64,000 bases of DNA from Vibrio astriarenae (GCF_010587385.1 NZ_CP047475.1:1984001-2048000); one strand, 5' to 3'. Shown: positions 19,253-28,644, numbered from the stretch's first letter. Numbers and translations: made by a program. Notes: a model not told the origin generated them from the letters alone.

Positions 19253-19546
19253 ATGAAAAAAATCATCGCACTTGCAGCATTAACATTTGGTCTAGTAGCG
19301 ACAGCACACGCTGATCCAATTCAACAAGCTTGTGAGCAAAACGCCACTCATGCACCATCTGGTGTTGTTGAATCTTGTACTCTACATGGTCATATTGAGA
19401 GCCAGCAGCAATCTATTGATTCCATGGCAGACAGCTTAAACGAAGCAGAACACAACCTAGCATTACTTAAAGACGACATTCGTTACGTTAAAAAGTCTGA
19501 AGTTGAAAGTGATGTAAAAGAGGTACAAGCGGCCTTTGCTGGGTAA
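19253..19546 (+). CDS. Small exported protein with two cysteines
   Basis: A 97-residue protein with a clear signal peptide (MKKIIALAALTFGLVATAHA, cleavage after AHA). The mature protein is about 77 residues and mostly helical. Two cysteines about 15 residues apart (QQACEQ and ESCTLHG) could form a disulfide in the periplasm. The C-terminal half is a heptad-like helix (IDSMADSLNEAEHNLALLKD). The ribosome binding site is the AGAG eight bases before the ATG. The neighbours are unrelated and the function is unknown. It could be a secreted or periplasmic stress protein, but nothing in the sequence shows this. Confidence 0.75.
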   Translation: MKKIIALAALTFGLVATAHADPIQQACEQNATHAPSGVVESCTLHGHIESQQQSIDSMADSLNEAEHNLALLKDDIRYVKKSEVESDVKEVQAAFAG

Positions 19547-19661
19547 ATAAATCACTCGGCCAGGGATGGCAAAAACTCACCTGCCCTTTACACCTAAATC
19601 TCTCCTATACTCAGCCGCTAATAATGATAAGATCTGCGCATCAGAATTATCGAGAAACTCT

Positions 19662-20000
19662 ATGTTTATCCATCATGTTAACGGCATCGACTGGTTAGTT
19701 ATTACCGCTTTCGAAGAGCTGAAACCTCTATTTATCGAAGACGCTGGAACGACCCCCTCTTGCTTCTCTGCTGCGAGTGAACTGAGCTTGATTGACCAAG
19801 CTAAACGAGCTTATGGATTTTTGCCTAAGCTCAGCGGTGTAATCACCGATACAGGCACTTTTCAAAGCAAGGATAATCTAGAAGACATGAACCCACAGCT
19901 AGCCTGCTTAGTTGAGGGACGTGGTCGTGTGTTTATCTATCATGGCGGGTTTGTGGCTTTCGTGGATGACGAGCAAACCTTTATCACTCGTATGAACTGA
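19662..20000 (+). CDS. Hypothetical protein
   Basis: A 112-residue cytoplasmic protein beginning MFIHHVNGIDWLVI. The ATG at 19662 is preferred because a GAGA lies about 8 bases upstream and the upstream 32 codons look like untranslated leader. The C-terminal part is beta-rich (ACLVEGRGRVFIYHGGFVAF). I recognise no family, catalytic motif or membrane helix. It lies between a small exported protein and convergent ycfP, with no operon partner. Confidence 0.6.
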   Translation: MFIHHVNGIDWLVITAFEELKPLFIEDAGTTPSCFSAASELSLIDQAKRAYGFLPKLSGVITDTGTFQSKDNLEDMNPQLACLVEGRGRVFIYHGGFVAFVDDEQTFITRMN

Positions 20001-20069
20001 GCATGACTCAGGCAGTTGAAATCATTAAGTTTGTTGCCCTAACAAGGAATCGCTGACTTGTAATGAAAA

Positions 20070-20094
20070 AGGGAGCTTAATGACTTCGCTCCCT
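20070..20094 (-). terminator. Terminator for ycfP
   Basis: The stem AGGGAGC / GCTCCCT is followed by TTTTT on the minus strand, 62 bases past the ycfP stop codon. Confidence 0.65.
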
Positions 20095-20155
20095 AAAAAA
20101 GAATCACTCCATACTCGCTTAGCCTCACGTCATCACGAGCAAAGCATTCGCATGA

Positions 20156-20695
20156 TTACGCCTCTTTAAACGCCTTCATCGCTTGAAGATGCTGGGAGAT
20201 CTTTTTGAATTTATGAGTTTGGGTATCGTCCCAAGTTACTTGGTAGTAGGGTTCTAACTCCGCAGCGGTCTTGGTGTTGTCATGGATCTCATCTTCACGA
20301 GACAACACTACCATACAATTGGACTTATTCTTTTCACGGAATTTTTCTACACATTTCGTCGCGATGTCTTCGTACTCTTCAGGGCGATCAATGCGACCTT
20401 GCATCGTGATTTCAGGGTGAAGGTTTGGGTTGAACATCACCTGTTTGATGCCACACAAGAAACCAATACGTTCAGACCAGTATGCGCCAAGTCCAACCCC
20501 ACAGATTAAAGCATCTTTATCTCCAGACTGTTCAATCACCTTCGATACTTCTTTCAGAAGGTGCTGCATATCATGCTTTGGGTGGAGCGTGCTGTAGTTG
20601 ATAAAGCGAACGTCTTCATCAATAAACTGCAGCTGAAGTACTTTTTCATGGTTACCAGGGCTTGTTGAATCAAAACCATGCAAATAAATAATCAT
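20156..20695 (-). CDS. ycfP: YcfP/YqiA-family alpha/beta-hydrolase-fold protein
   Basis: A 179-residue protein, essentially the length of E. coli YcfP (180). The start is the ATG at 20695 ([18 protein letters not shown]), which has AGGGAA six bases upstream. The fold features IYLHGF (oxyanion turn) and [13 protein letters not shown] (a nucleophile-elbow position with no Ser) are visible. The elbow reads GVGLGA rather than GxSxG, so classical serine-hydrolase activity is doubtful. In E. coli ycfP belongs to the hinT-ycfL-lpoB-thiK-nagZ-ycfP neighbourhood. Here thiK and nagZ are missing, and a terminator separates ycfP from lpoB. Confidence 0.85.
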   Translation of the reverse strand: MIIYLHGFDSTSPGNHEKVLQLQFIDEDVRFINYSTLHPKHDMQHLLKEVSKVIEQSGDKDALICGVGLGAYWSERIGFLCGIKQVMFNPNLHPEITMQGRIDRPEEYEDIATKCVEKFREKNKSNCMVVLSREDEIHDNTKTAAELEPYYQVTWDDTQTHKFKKISQHLQAMKAFKEA

Positions 20696-21104
20696 AAGGC
20701 ATTCCCTTGTTTTTTCTCTGGAGTACACACTGAAGTGCACTCTATACGGTAATTCAGCATTTCTACCTTCAATCTACCATGATTGATAAGGTTTAAAATG
20801 AAATGTGAATGGAATTGGTTTGGCTGATTGCCAAAAAGTGATCTCTTTATCACAAATGATAGGCGATAAGTCAAAATTTAACCGTTCAAATACACAGGTA
20901 TGCGTGACTTATTCAATGCCACAAGCTACTCGCTAGGGCTGTGAAGAAAAGGACTATTCACTCTGGTGATGAGTTGATAGAGGTATGATTTTGCTATTGA
21001 TTATTCTTGGCGTTCATCGGCGTAAACTGTTGAGCCCCGAATATAAAAAGGCCGTGCTATTTGAACTGATCCACAGTTAGCACGGCCTTTTTAAAGAGAT
21101 CGAA
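20696..21104. other. 409-bp intergenic region upstream of ycfP
   Basis: It holds the ycfP promoter region and, at its right end, the hairpin that ends the lpoB transcript (21045-21092). I see no open frame with a convincing ribosome binding site and no RNA gene. The position is where thiK and nagZ lie in E. coli. Confidence 0.5.
21045..21092 (-). terminator. Terminator of the hinT-lpoB operon
   Basis: A perfect 15-bp stem (AAAAAGGCCGTGCTA at 21045-21059 with TAGCACGGCCTTTTT at 21078-21092) sits 13 bases past the lpoB stop codon. It is symmetric and could work in both directions. Confidence 0.85.
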
Positions 21105-21695
21105 TTACAACCCGAGGAAGCTCTTAGATTGCTGCTTACGAATTTCAGTCTCGTCTGCCCACTCAATAAGGCCTGTTTCCAAGTCCATCAGGCGCATTGT
21201 CATTTTGTAGTAAACGTCTTTATCGTTGCCCGCTTGCTTATTAATGCTTGATAGGTTGCCGTACAACATATATTGCGCCCCCACCATTTTACCAAACTGA
21301 ATGGCCGTGCTCTGATTCACGAGCTCATCATTATTTTGGAAATTTAGCTGGTCACGTACTGACTCCACACGATCCATATCAACGAAGCGGAACTTCCCTG
21401 AGTTAAGCATTTTGGTACTGATACTGTCAGTGATTGACTCTGTATCAATGTGCTCAGGCGTTTTGTTCTTGATACGCTCAACAAAAACAATTGGACGCTC
21501 ATCACGGGTGATTGCCGCGACAGAGCCAGACATCAGCATGCTATCGACCATTTCACCTACGATAGTTTGTAAATCGGTTGAACCAAAATCAATCGTGGTG
21601 GTTTCAACGGCTTGTGCATCACCGTAGCTCACCTTGTTTGAACAACCACCAAGAATGACGGCAAGGCCGAGCATTGCAATAACACTTTTTTTCAT
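21105..21695 (-). CDS. lpoB: LpoB, outer-membrane lipoprotein activator of PBP1b
   Basis: A 196-residue lipoprotein with a lipobox at about residues 15-18 (LGGC, Cys18), followed by a short linker and the LpoB globular domain. Recognisable segments are RPIVFVERIKNKTPEHIDTE and VGAQYMLYGNLSSI near the end. In E. coli, LpoB reaches through the murein to stimulate PBP1b transpeptidase and glycosyltransferase activity. The flexible linker is much shorter than in E. coli LpoB, as is common in Vibrio-like forms. It is the last gene of the hinT operon, 74 bases after ycfL. Confidence 0.9.
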   Translation of the reverse strand: MKKSVIAMLGLAVILGGCSNKVSYGDAQAVETTTIDFGSTDLQTIVGEMVDSMLMSGSVAAITRDERPIVFVERIKNKTPEHIDTESITDSISTKMLNSGKFRFVDMDRVESVRDQLNFQNNDELVNQSTAIQFGKMVGAQYMLYGNLSSINKQAGNDKDVYYKMTMRLMDLETGLIEWADETEIRKQQSKSFLGL

Positions 21696-21720
21696 TTTAA
21701 TTTCCTGTTTTAAATTAAGC

Positions 21721-21776
21721 GACGTTTCGACGAAGCTTTCTTTTCGAAGAGACTGACGTTCGACGAAAACTAGTCT
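21721..21776. repeat. Imperfect direct repeat between ycfL and lpoB
   Basis: Read on the minus strand, TTCGTCGAACGTC and TTCGTCGAAACGTCG occur about 35 bases apart, with a short TTCGAAAAGAA palindrome-like spacer. This fills most of the ycfL-lpoB gap. The function is unknown. Confidence 0.5.
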
Positions 21777-22153
21777 GCTTGTCTAATTTGAACTCGGAAC
21801 TGACGGCCGTTTGGATTCACCGTCACCTCAGAAATAGTTACAATCTCTTCACCACGAACCACCATCTGTTTCCATGGTCCTAGTTTGGTGTTCACTTCTA
21901 GGCCTTGATCATCATACCAATAGAAACGGTACTGAATATTTTGATCACCTTTGTAGAAGCTCTCTAGAGTAACAACGCCTCTTACACGACCATCTACCTC
22001 AGTAGTAATAATGTCGTTCACTTGTAGACGTTGCCCTAAAACATTGTCACCAAAGATGACATTCTGCTGTTTACTGTCGATTCTGAGTCCGGCAGTCGGT
22101 GTCGAACACCCAGCCAAAACAACCAACATTAATGCGACCAGACATTTTTTCAT
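21770..22153 (-). CDS. ycfL: YcfL-family lipoprotein
   Basis: A 127-residue lipoprotein with a lipobox (VVLAGC, Cys16) and a beta-sandwich-type domain (YRFYWYDDQGLEVN, PNGRQFRVQIRQ). It belongs to the YcfL/DUF1425 family, whose members always travel with lpoB; the function is unknown but an envelope role near PBP1b is a fair inference. The ATG overlaps the stop of the upstream lipoprotein gene in the sequence TAATG, so the two are translationally coupled. Confidence 0.88.
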   Translation of the reverse strand: MKKCLVALMLVVLAGCSTPTAGLRIDSKQQNVIFGDNVLGQRLQVNDIITTEVDGRVRGVVTLESFYKGDQNIQYRFYWYDDQGLEVNTKLGPWKQMVVRGEEIVTISEVTVNPNGRQFRVQIRQAD

Positions 22154-23556
22154 TACAAATTACCTAACTGCTTGTGCCAAACTACTGGCTGATTACCGTG
22201 TCGAGAAACCCAAAGTAACACTGTTCTTCCCGCTTCAACCGTAAACGGATACTCCACCCCGTCTACACGTACCGTTTGCTCTCCAGCGGGAATGCGTAAT
22301 TCACTACCCACTACATACTGAGGTAGAGATTGCCATGAGCGTGTATCGGGTTGCTCTGTCACTGCATTCCATACACTGAATAACGCGTTGCCGACATCAT
22401 CATCACCCGCAGATCGCTTACGGATTCGGTCTTTCACCCAAACGCGAATCGCCTGTCGAGTCACGGTGCCCAATATCTCCTCCGACAGCGCCTGTTGAGC
22501 CATTGCATCAACATCCACTAACAAATCCCCAGAGCTTGAAAAGCCGTTGACCATCAGTGGCGGCCAAGACTGTTGTGACTGACCGGTATAATATGGCAAT
22601 GCAATAGAATAAATCGTACCGTTGTCGCGACTGTCATAGATAGGTAAATCTAAACGCCAACCTTTCATTGCCTCAACGACGCCACGCTCCTCCACAACAA
22701 TCACTCTAACGTGCCCATCTTTGAGTACTGGTGTTTGACCATACTCTTTTTCGAGCAGCTCTAAGTCCTGACGCATACCGAGTTTTCTTGCAACTCTTCG
22801 CGCACCATCAATAATGGCCTGATTATCTGGCATCACGGCTAGGGCGCGTCGATAATCAACATACGCACTGTTCAAATCTCGCTCTGCTTCGTAAAGCAGT
22901 GCAGATAAATAAAACAGATAACCATTTTGAACGGCTTGTAGCTTCTTCCCCGCATTTGGGTATCGAGATAAAACCGTCCCCAAATTAGGCTGGATACCTT
23001 GAGATTTGAGCTCACTTTCCGCTGACTTAAGGCTTTTCTCGCGTTTCTGCTTGGCAGCTTCTTGAACTTGATTTGCTCGTCGAATCTCAACCAAAGCTCC
23101 TTCTAAATCATTGCTATAAATATAGTTGAGGCCAAGGTAAAGGTGAAGAAAGCCCAGTTCGTAATCACGCGGGTGGTAATCGGTTAAATTGTCGTTGACG
23201 GCTAAAGCACCAGCACTCGATAAGCTATCAGTAATAGAAATGACGGGCTTGTCTTGCCATTGACGCACTTGAGTATCAGCGCGCTGCAGAGATGATAGGC
23301 TCAAGGCTTCTTGTTCATTTAAGAAAGAGACGCGTCCTAACTCAAAGCTGCCCAACATGGTTTGATCAGCACGACTTTCAAGCGATTTTTGTGCTGCACT
23401 ATAATCGCCCTGCACGAGTGCATTTCTGGTGGATTGATTGGTCACAGAGTAGTGACTGAATAAATTACTCACAGACAAGTTACTACAAGCAACTAACCCT
23501 ACCGTTGCCAGCAGCAATACTGCTTTGCGAGAGTATGACTTCAATGGAAGCTCCAT
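22153..23556 (-). CDS. COG3014-type lipoprotein with TPR-like region
   Basis: A 467-residue protein from the ATG at 23556 (MELPLKSYSRKAVLLLATVG). A GTG seven codons upstream is a less likely start. The lipobox is GLVAC with Cys24. The N-terminal half is helical and TPR-like (YDLGLNYIYSNDLEGALVEI-type repeats and LLYEAERDLNSAYVDYRRAL). The C-terminal half is beta-rich and ends VSRHGNQPVVWHKQLGNL. It matches the COG3014 lipoproteins that sit between hinT and ycfL in vibrios. The function is not established; the operon implies an envelope or peptidoglycan-synthesis role with LpoB. It overlaps the ycfL ATG by one base. Confidence 0.8.
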   Translation of the reverse strand: MELPLKSYSRKAVLLLATVGLVACSNLSVSNLFSHYSVTNQSTRNALVQGDYSAAQKSLESRADQTMLGSFELGRVSFLNEQEALSLSSLQRADTQVRQWQDKPVISITDSLSSAGALAVNDNLTDYHPRDYELGFLHLYLGLNYIYSNDLEGALVEIRRANQVQEAAKQKREKSLKSAESELKSQGIQPNLGTVLSRYPNAGKKLQAVQNGYLFYLSALLYEAERDLNSAYVDYRRALAVMPDNQAIIDGARRVARKLGMRQDLELLEKEYGQTPVLKDGHVRVIVVEERGVVEAMKGWRLDLPIYDSRDNGTIYSIALPYYTGQSQQSWPPLMVNGFSSSGDLLVDVDAMAQQALSEEILGTVTRQAIRVWVKDRIRKRSAGDDDVGNALFSVWNAVTEQPDTRSWQSLPQYVVGSELRIPAGEQTVRVDGVEYPFTVEAGRTVLLWVSRHGNQPVVWHKQLGNL

Positions 23557-23604
23557 CTGGATAAAACACCTAAGCACCTTAAATAACAGTGCTTAGGTTC
23601 AATA

Positions 23605-23955
23605 TTAGCTCATTAATAGAGGACCGAGTGGACGACCGCCCACCAAGTGCATGTGGATATGGTACACCTCTTGTCCACCATGAGAGTTGCAGTTCATGAT
23701 AAGACGGAAACCATCATCAGCAATGCCTTCTTCTTTAGCGATTTTCTTTGCCACTGTAAATAGACGTCCCATCACGAGCTCGTCTTCAGCTTCGATATCA
23801 TTAACGGTCGGGATAAGCTTATTAGGGATGATCAAAATGTGAACTGGAGCACGTGGGGTGATGTCTCTGAAGGCTGTGACAAGATCATCTTGATAAACGA
23901 TATCCGATGGAATCTCTTTACGAATGATCTTACTAAATATGGTTTCTTCAGCCAT
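23605..23955 (-). CDS. hinT: HinT purine nucleoside phosphoramidase
   Basis: A 116-residue HIT-family enzyme with the histidine triad [10 protein letters not shown] (the HxHxH core) near the C-terminus. It hydrolyses AMP-lysine-type and other nucleoside phosphoramidates in the cytosol. It opens the hinT - COG3014 - ycfL - lpoB operon, with 48 bases to the next gene. A GGAGCTC ribosome binding site lies upstream of the ATG. In E. coli the same hinT-ycfL-lpoB order is conserved, which supports all four assignments. Confidence 0.95.
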   Translation of the reverse strand: MAEETIFSKIIRKEIPSDIVYQDDLVTAFRDITPRAPVHILIIPNKLIPTVNDIEAEDELVMGRLFTVAKKIAKEEGIADDGFRLIMNCNSHGGQEVYHIHMHLVGGRPLGPLLMS

Positions 23956-24283
23956 GAGAGCTCCTTGAAATTAAACAAAACTTTAGGTTTGAGTATGCGT
24001 CATCTGCTGTCAAAGCACAATATGCGGTAGCCATGCCCTGCCCCCTTCGGCAAGCCTGTTTAATTTACATACAACCAACAGGACTTGATGCATATACAAC
24101 CTTGCCCAATGACTCATTTATCAACATTGTGTGAAACTAGATGAAATAATTGTATAGCTCGTCAAAAAACGTGCGCAGCATTCTATTTACACTACGCAAA
24201 TCTTTGATATACACAAAAACTATTCAAGATTTTTATTTTTCAGCCGCTTTGGTTGATATTCGTTGTTATACATGGAGAGAAAA
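23956..24283. other. Intergenic region between hinT and the chemoreceptor gene
   Basis: About 328 bases that must hold the divergent promoters of hinT and the chemoreceptor gene. I see no further gene, RNA or repeat with good support. Confidence 0.4.
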
Positions 24284-26275
24284 ATGAAAGGCTCGGTTAT
24301 ACGTCGTATGTATGCCGGTTTTGCAATTATCATCACCTTGTTTGTCATTTCGACTTACATGATGATCAGTGGCATGAACCAAATCCATACCAACTTCAAG
24401 TCGGTTTCTGATGTTGCACTTCCCCTTGTTTCTCAATCAAATGAAACATCAGTGCGCCTTCTATCCGCAGATAAATCATTTAAAGATTACCTTACAACAG
24501 AAAACCCAGAACGAATGGCAGAGGCTCGTGAGCAGTTTAATCAAGCACGTGCTGAATTTGATACTGCCTTCCGTGACCTAACATCAATCAGTGGTAACAA
24601 CGCCCAACTTTCACAACAGATTGAACAACTTAAAGAGCTTGAGACGCGCTACTTTACTGAAGCCAATGTAGCAATGGATAACTACGTTGCGATGTTTGCA
24701 GCTCAAGAAGCCGTTCAAGAATCAACTCGTCGCTTCCAACGTCTGCACACAGAACTCAGCGTTGGCATGAAAGAGTACGTGGATGATGCAGAAAGTGCTT
24801 CAGTGAAGTTCTTAGCGAAAAGCTACTTCATTAAGCTACGCGATGCGGAAGTGATCACCTCTGACGCCCTTTCAAGCAGCGATGTAAACTTTGTACTAGA
24901 AGCCGTGGATGCCAACAAAAAGGCGGTTACTCACCTTAATTACTCTTTCAACGGTTTGGCTAACCAGATGCCTCGCCTAAAAGACAACTTTGGTAACTCA
25001 GTGGAAACCTTCACTCAAGACATCGGCCAGAAAGGTGGTGTTTTAGACCAACATAGTCAATATCTGCAATCACGTTACGCTCTCTATGAAAACATCGCGA
25101 ACCTTGCCGCTGACATCGACTCAGCGATGGCGGTGCTTAACTCGTTTAATGCCGCCGCGTCTTCTGGGCTTGAAGCATCATTAGTAGAAGCGGGCAACGT
25201 ATACGATCAAGGTGTTATTCGCAGTATTGGTTCACTGGTACTGGTTGTCGTGATGGCGACTGCGATTGGCTATCACATTGCCAACAGTGTGCGTGAGCCT
25301 CTAACTCGTATCCTAAAGTCACTTGAGAGCCTGACAGAGGGTGACCTCACTAACCGTATCGAGATTCGCTACAACAACGAATTTAGCCGTGTAAGTGGAC
25401 ACATCAACTCACTTGCTGACAATTTGCATGACATATTGCAGCGTTTGAACAGTGCATCAGATGAACTAACTCAAACCGCTTCAAGTAATGAGAGTACCTC
25501 TAACGGTGCAAAGAGCAGCTTGAATACACAACGTGAGCAAACCTCGAGCGTGGCGACTGCGATGACAGAAATGTCACACTCTGTACAAGAAGTAGCAAAC
25601 AGCGCTCAAAGCTCGCTTTCGATGGTGAAAGAAGTGGAGACCGCTTCAGACTCTGGTCGTCAGATCATGAGCGAAAACATCAGCACGATTAATCAGCTAG
25701 AGACCCGCCTAAACGACTCTGTTGATGCTGTTGGCGAGCTGCAGAAAATGAGTAGCCAAATTGGCTCTATTCTAGATGTGATTCGCAACATCGCTGAACA
25801 GACTAACCTACTCGCCCTTAATGCAGCGATTGAAGCGGCACGCGCAGGGGAGCAAGGTCGCGGCTTTGCTGTCGTTGCCGATGAGGTTCGTGTCCTTGCA
25901 CAACGAACGACTGAGTCAACCACCGAAATTGAAAACATGATCAGCAACCTTCAAACAAGCTCGTCGTCTGCGAGCTCAGTCATTGAGAGTTGCATGAGCG
26001 ATATGGAGCGCTCCGTTCAGCAAGCCTCGAGTGCAAACAGTGCGATGGAAGAGATCCAAGCGCTAATACTAGAGATTAGCCAAATGAGCTCATACATCTC
26101 TCAAGCTGCTGGAGAACAAAGTCAAACAACGGCTGGCATTGCTCGCAATATCGAAGAAATCAACTCAATCGCTGACGAGAGCTACCAAGCGATGTCAGAA
26201 ATCGCTCAAACCAGTGTTAACTTAACTCGTTTAGCTCAAACTCAAAGTGAACTTGTGCACCGTTTTAAACTCTAA
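24284..26275 (+). CDS. Methyl-accepting chemotaxis protein
   Basis: A 663-residue chemoreceptor. The ATG at 24284 ([15 protein letters not shown]) is chosen because GGAGA lies eight bases upstream; the frame is open seven codons further to a TTG. The first membrane helix (about 8-30) is followed by a long, all-helical periplasmic domain (about 35-310), probably of the helical bimodular or four-helix type. A second helix follows (about 313-335), then HAMP and the cytoplasmic coiled coil with the highly conserved hairpin tip [19 protein letters not shown] (about 500-520). The ligand is unknown. Gene order matches the receptor next to the VC1899 homologue in V. cholerae. Confidence 0.92.
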   Translation: MKGSVIRRMYAGFAIIITLFVISTYMMISGMNQIHTNFKSVSDVALPLVSQSNETSVRLLSADKSFKDYLTTENPERMAEAREQFNQARAEFDTAFRDLTSISGNNAQLSQQIEQLKELETRYFTEANVAMDNYVAMFAAQEAVQESTRRFQRLHTELSVGMKEYVDDAESASVKFLAKSYFIKLRDAEVITSDALSSSDVNFVLEAVDANKKAVTHLNYSFNGLANQMPRLKDNFGNSVETFTQDIGQKGGVLDQHSQYLQSRYALYENIANLAADIDSAMAVLNSFNAAASSGLEASLVEAGNVYDQGVIRSIGSLVLVVVMATAIGYHIANSVREPLTRILKSLESLTEGDLTNRIEIRYNNEFSRVSGHINSLADNLHDILQRLNSASDELTQTASSNESTSNGAKSSLNTQREQTSSVATAMTEMSHSVQEVANSAQSSLSMVKEVETASDSGRQIMSENISTINQLETRLNDSVDAVGELQKMSSQIGSILDVIRNIAEQTNLLALNAAIEAARAGEQGRGFAVVADEVRVLAQRTTESTTEIENMISNLQTSSSSASSVIESCMSDMERSVQQASSANSAMEEIQALILEISQMSSYISQAAGEQSQTTAGIARNIEEINSIADESYQAMSEIAQTSVNLTRLAQTQSELVHRFKL

Positions 26276-26326
26276 GGGTTGAGAGTGCAGCCCTCGTAAC
26301 AAGTTTATTTTGTGCAAACAACGTAA

Positions 26327-26361
26327 AAGGGTGGTCATCTTTGATGACCACCCTTGTTTTT
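26327..26361 (+). terminator. Terminator after the chemoreceptor gene
   Basis: A perfect 13-bp stem (AAGGGTGGTCATC / GATGACCACCCTT, 26327-26355) is followed by G and eight T on the plus strand. Confidence 0.9.
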
Positions 26362-26546
26362 TTTCGCTCTCGCCTTTATATCTCTTATGAGTATTCGTTA
26401 TCTATTTTGCCCAGAGGCATCGCTTTGGACAGTGCGACCCTCTATTAAAGTGCACCCCAATAATGCACTGAGTTCAGGCTAGGACATCATGTGCATTCAT
26501 AAGACGATACTCACTTATAAGCCGTTTTATAATAATGAGGATAATT

Positions 26547-27716
26547 ATGGCAATTCATGTTGGGATTATCGACCAAGACCCTATCCGTCTGGTTACCCCC
26601 CTACTTGACGACCGCAGTGTTGGTCGTCACATCGTATTTATTGGCGACCAGAGCCAAGAGACGATGTTTCAGCGCTTATCCAGCGTGTTGGCTAAACGCG
26701 AGATTACTTCCGAGTTCTACCCTATTCCTGATGTGACCAACTCTTCTTTGATTAAACAGTCTGTCACACAGCTCGCAGAAACACTCAAACAGCGCGGTGA
26801 AAATATTAAGCTCAATGCCAGCTGTGGCTTAAGACACCGCTTGTTGTCAGTATACGAAGTGTTCCGCTCTTACCGTTGGCCTATTTTTGTTGTCGAACCC
26901 AATAGCGATACACTGTGTTGGCTTTACCCCGATGGCATGAAAAATGCCCAGGTTCAAGACCACATCACTATTTCAGATTACTTAACCATTTTTGGTGCTC
27001 GTGCTGAGTTTAACGACTATGAACTGCCGCCACTGCTTGACCAAAAGCTCTACCAACTGGGAGAAAAATGGGCAAGCAACGCACTCGAACTCGGGCCTGG
27101 CCTTGCCACACTCAACTATCTAGCGACAACATGTCGAAAAGAGCAGTGCTTAGACGTGGCGCTTTCTGAAAAGCAGCAAGGATATCGTGAACTCAATATG
27201 TTGCTCGATGATCTCGTGGAAGCAAAAATTGCCAGTTACGAAAATGGTGTTTTGACGTTTGTAAGTGAAGATGCCCGCAGATTCTCCAATGGAGAGTGGC
27301 TAGAAACGCTTGTTCACAGCACTGTAAAACAGATTCAAGACACAATGCCTACCATCCAAGACCGCTCTCTCAACGTGCAGGTATACCGCCAATTAGGTGA
27401 TAGAGAGGTGCGCAATGAACTGGATGTGGCCTCGGTAGTGAATAACAAGCTGCACATTATCGAGTGTAAAACCAAGGGCATGCGTGATGATGGTGATGAT
27501 ACCCTATACAAACTTGAATCGCTCAAAGACCTGCTAGGTGGCCTACAAGCAAGAGCGATGCTCGTGAGTTTTAGACCTTTGCGCTATAACGACATTACTC
27601 GTGCAGAAGACTTGGGACTGGCTTTGATCGGCCCTGATGAGCTTAAAGACCTGCGTACTCATCTCACACAATGGTTCCAAGGCGCTGGTGGCGTAGAAGC
27701 GCACATTGACAGTTAG
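26547..27716 (+). CDS. CARF-domain nuclease (DUF1887, VC1899-type)
   Basis: A 389-residue protein. The ATG at 26547 (MAIHVGIIDQDPIRL) has AGGA five bases upstream, so it is preferred to the ATG four codons earlier. An N-terminal CARF-type Rossmann domain (about 1-145) contains the ligand-loop segment NASCGLRH (about 90-97). A winged-helix linker follows (about 180-245). The C-terminal domain is PD-(D/E)xK nuclease-like, with Asp293 in NELD and Glu306/Lys308 in IIECK, so the core catalytic residues are intact. It resembles VC1899 of V. cholerae and, more distantly, the type III CRISPR effector Card1/Can2. No CRISPR array or cas gene is in the window, so its activating ligand and role are unknown. 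It is a single-gene unit between two terminators. Confidence 0.85.
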   Translation: MAIHVGIIDQDPIRLVTPLLDDRSVGRHIVFIGDQSQETMFQRLSSVLAKREITSEFYPIPDVTNSSLIKQSVTQLAETLKQRGENIKLNASCGLRHRLLSVYEVFRSYRWPIFVVEPNSDTLCWLYPDGMKNAQVQDHITISDYLTIFGARAEFNDYELPPLLDQKLYQLGEKWASNALELGPGLATLNYLATTCRKEQCLDVALSEKQQGYRELNMLLDDLVEAKIASYENGVLTFVSEDARRFSNGEWLETLVHSTVKQIQDTMPTIQDRSLNVQVYRQLGDREVRNELDVASVVNNKLHIIECKTKGMRDDGDDTLYKLESLKDLLGGLQARAMLVSFRPLRYNDITRAEDLGLALIGPDELKDLRTHLTQWFQGAGGVEAHIDS

Positions 27717-27739
27717 CCCACCCTCTCACTGATGATAAA

Positions 27740-27769
27740 AAAGACCCCGCATTTATATGCGGGGTCTTT
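27740..27769. terminator. Bidirectional terminator between the CARF gene and fadR
   Basis: A perfect 13-bp stem (AAAGACCCCGCAT / ATGCGGGGTCTTT) with a 4-base loop and A/T tracts on both sides serves the two convergent genes. Confidence 0.9.
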
Positions 27770-27804
27770 CCATCTAAGAAGCGAACTCTGAATTAACTCA
27801 CGAG

Positions 27805-28644
27805 TTAAGCGTCATCTTCAGTAAAGTTTGATGGTAGTGTGGTCTTCATCTGATTCCATATTAGGCTACTCTCTATACCGTATTTGCGCACAACATGTAG
27901 GATCTCATCGCGATCACCTGTCTCACAAATTTCAAGCAGCTTTTTGTAGAAATCTAACGCCAACTGGCGTGCTTGAGGATTTGAGAAGTAGTAGCTACCT
28001 ACACGGTCATATAGCTTGCGTAGGCCATTAAATATCAGACCATAAATTTGGTTACCCGAATGGAACGCAAGACGCTGGAACAACATGTAGTCATAGAAGT
28101 TAAAAGTACGTGCAACCAAGTTTGCTTGACGAACTTCAGCGTCACGCTCGCCATCGTCTTTCACTTCTTGTTTGATCTTATCTGCATATGGAGAGGCTTC
28201 TAAGAAGCTATCCCACGATTCAGCGGCAAGCAAACTTTCACATGATTCGATAATGCTAGTGATCGTGCGCTCTGATGCCTCTTTATTGGCTTTAAAGGCG
28301 TAACGCATAAAGATAGGACTGATATTGGTACGCGCGGCAAGTAGGTCCTCGACAATCGACGTCGCATTGTCGGCATCAAGCGTCATCAGCGTATCTAAAA
28401 TATGCAAACCTGAGGTTTCCATAAACTGATTTACTTTGGTTGGTTTACCGTGTTGAATCGTCAACCAACCGTCACGAGCAAGGCGTTGCAGCACTTCGCG
28501 TAGAGTCGTTCGAGTTACACCTATCAGTTCAGACAGTTCACGTTCAGCGGGTAAGATAGAACCTGGTGGAAAACGACCGTTCCAGATACTTTCAATTATG
28601 TATTTTTCTGCAAATCCCGCAGGGCTTTTTGCCTTAATAACCAT
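27805..28644 (-). CDS. fadR: FadR, fatty-acid metabolism regulator (long Vibrio form)
   Basis: A 279-residue GntR-family regulator starting at the ATG at 28644 ([18 protein letters not shown]), with GAG four bases upstream. An N-terminal winged helix ([20 protein letters not shown]) is followed by the all-helical acyl-CoA-binding domain. E. coli FadR has 239 residues. The extra stretch around residues 138-180 here ([20 protein letters not shown] and following) corresponds to the roughly 40-residue insertion known from V. cholerae FadR, which adds ligand-binding capacity. FadR represses beta-oxidation and activates unsaturated fatty-acid synthesis. It is divergent from nhaB, as in many Gammaproteobacteria. 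Confidence 0.95.
   Translation of the reverse strand: MVIKAKSPAGFAEKYIIESIWNGRFPPGSILPAERELSELIGVTRTTLREVLQRLARDGWLTIQHGKPTKVNQFMETSGLHILDTLMTLDADNATSIVEDLLAARTNISPIFMRYAFKANKEASERTITSIIESCESLLAAESWDSFLEASPYADKIKQEVKDDGERDAEVRQANLVARTFNFYDYMLFQRLAFHSGNQIYGLIFNGLRKLYDRVGSYYFSNPQARQLALDFYKKLLEICETGDRDEILHVVRKYGIESSLIWNQMKTTLPSNFTEDDA

Noticed and set aside
19021..19314. Plus-strand 97-codon frame upstream of the small exported protein
   Set aside because: It overlaps the signal-peptide gene in another frame, has no ribosome binding site and shows no protein-like composition.
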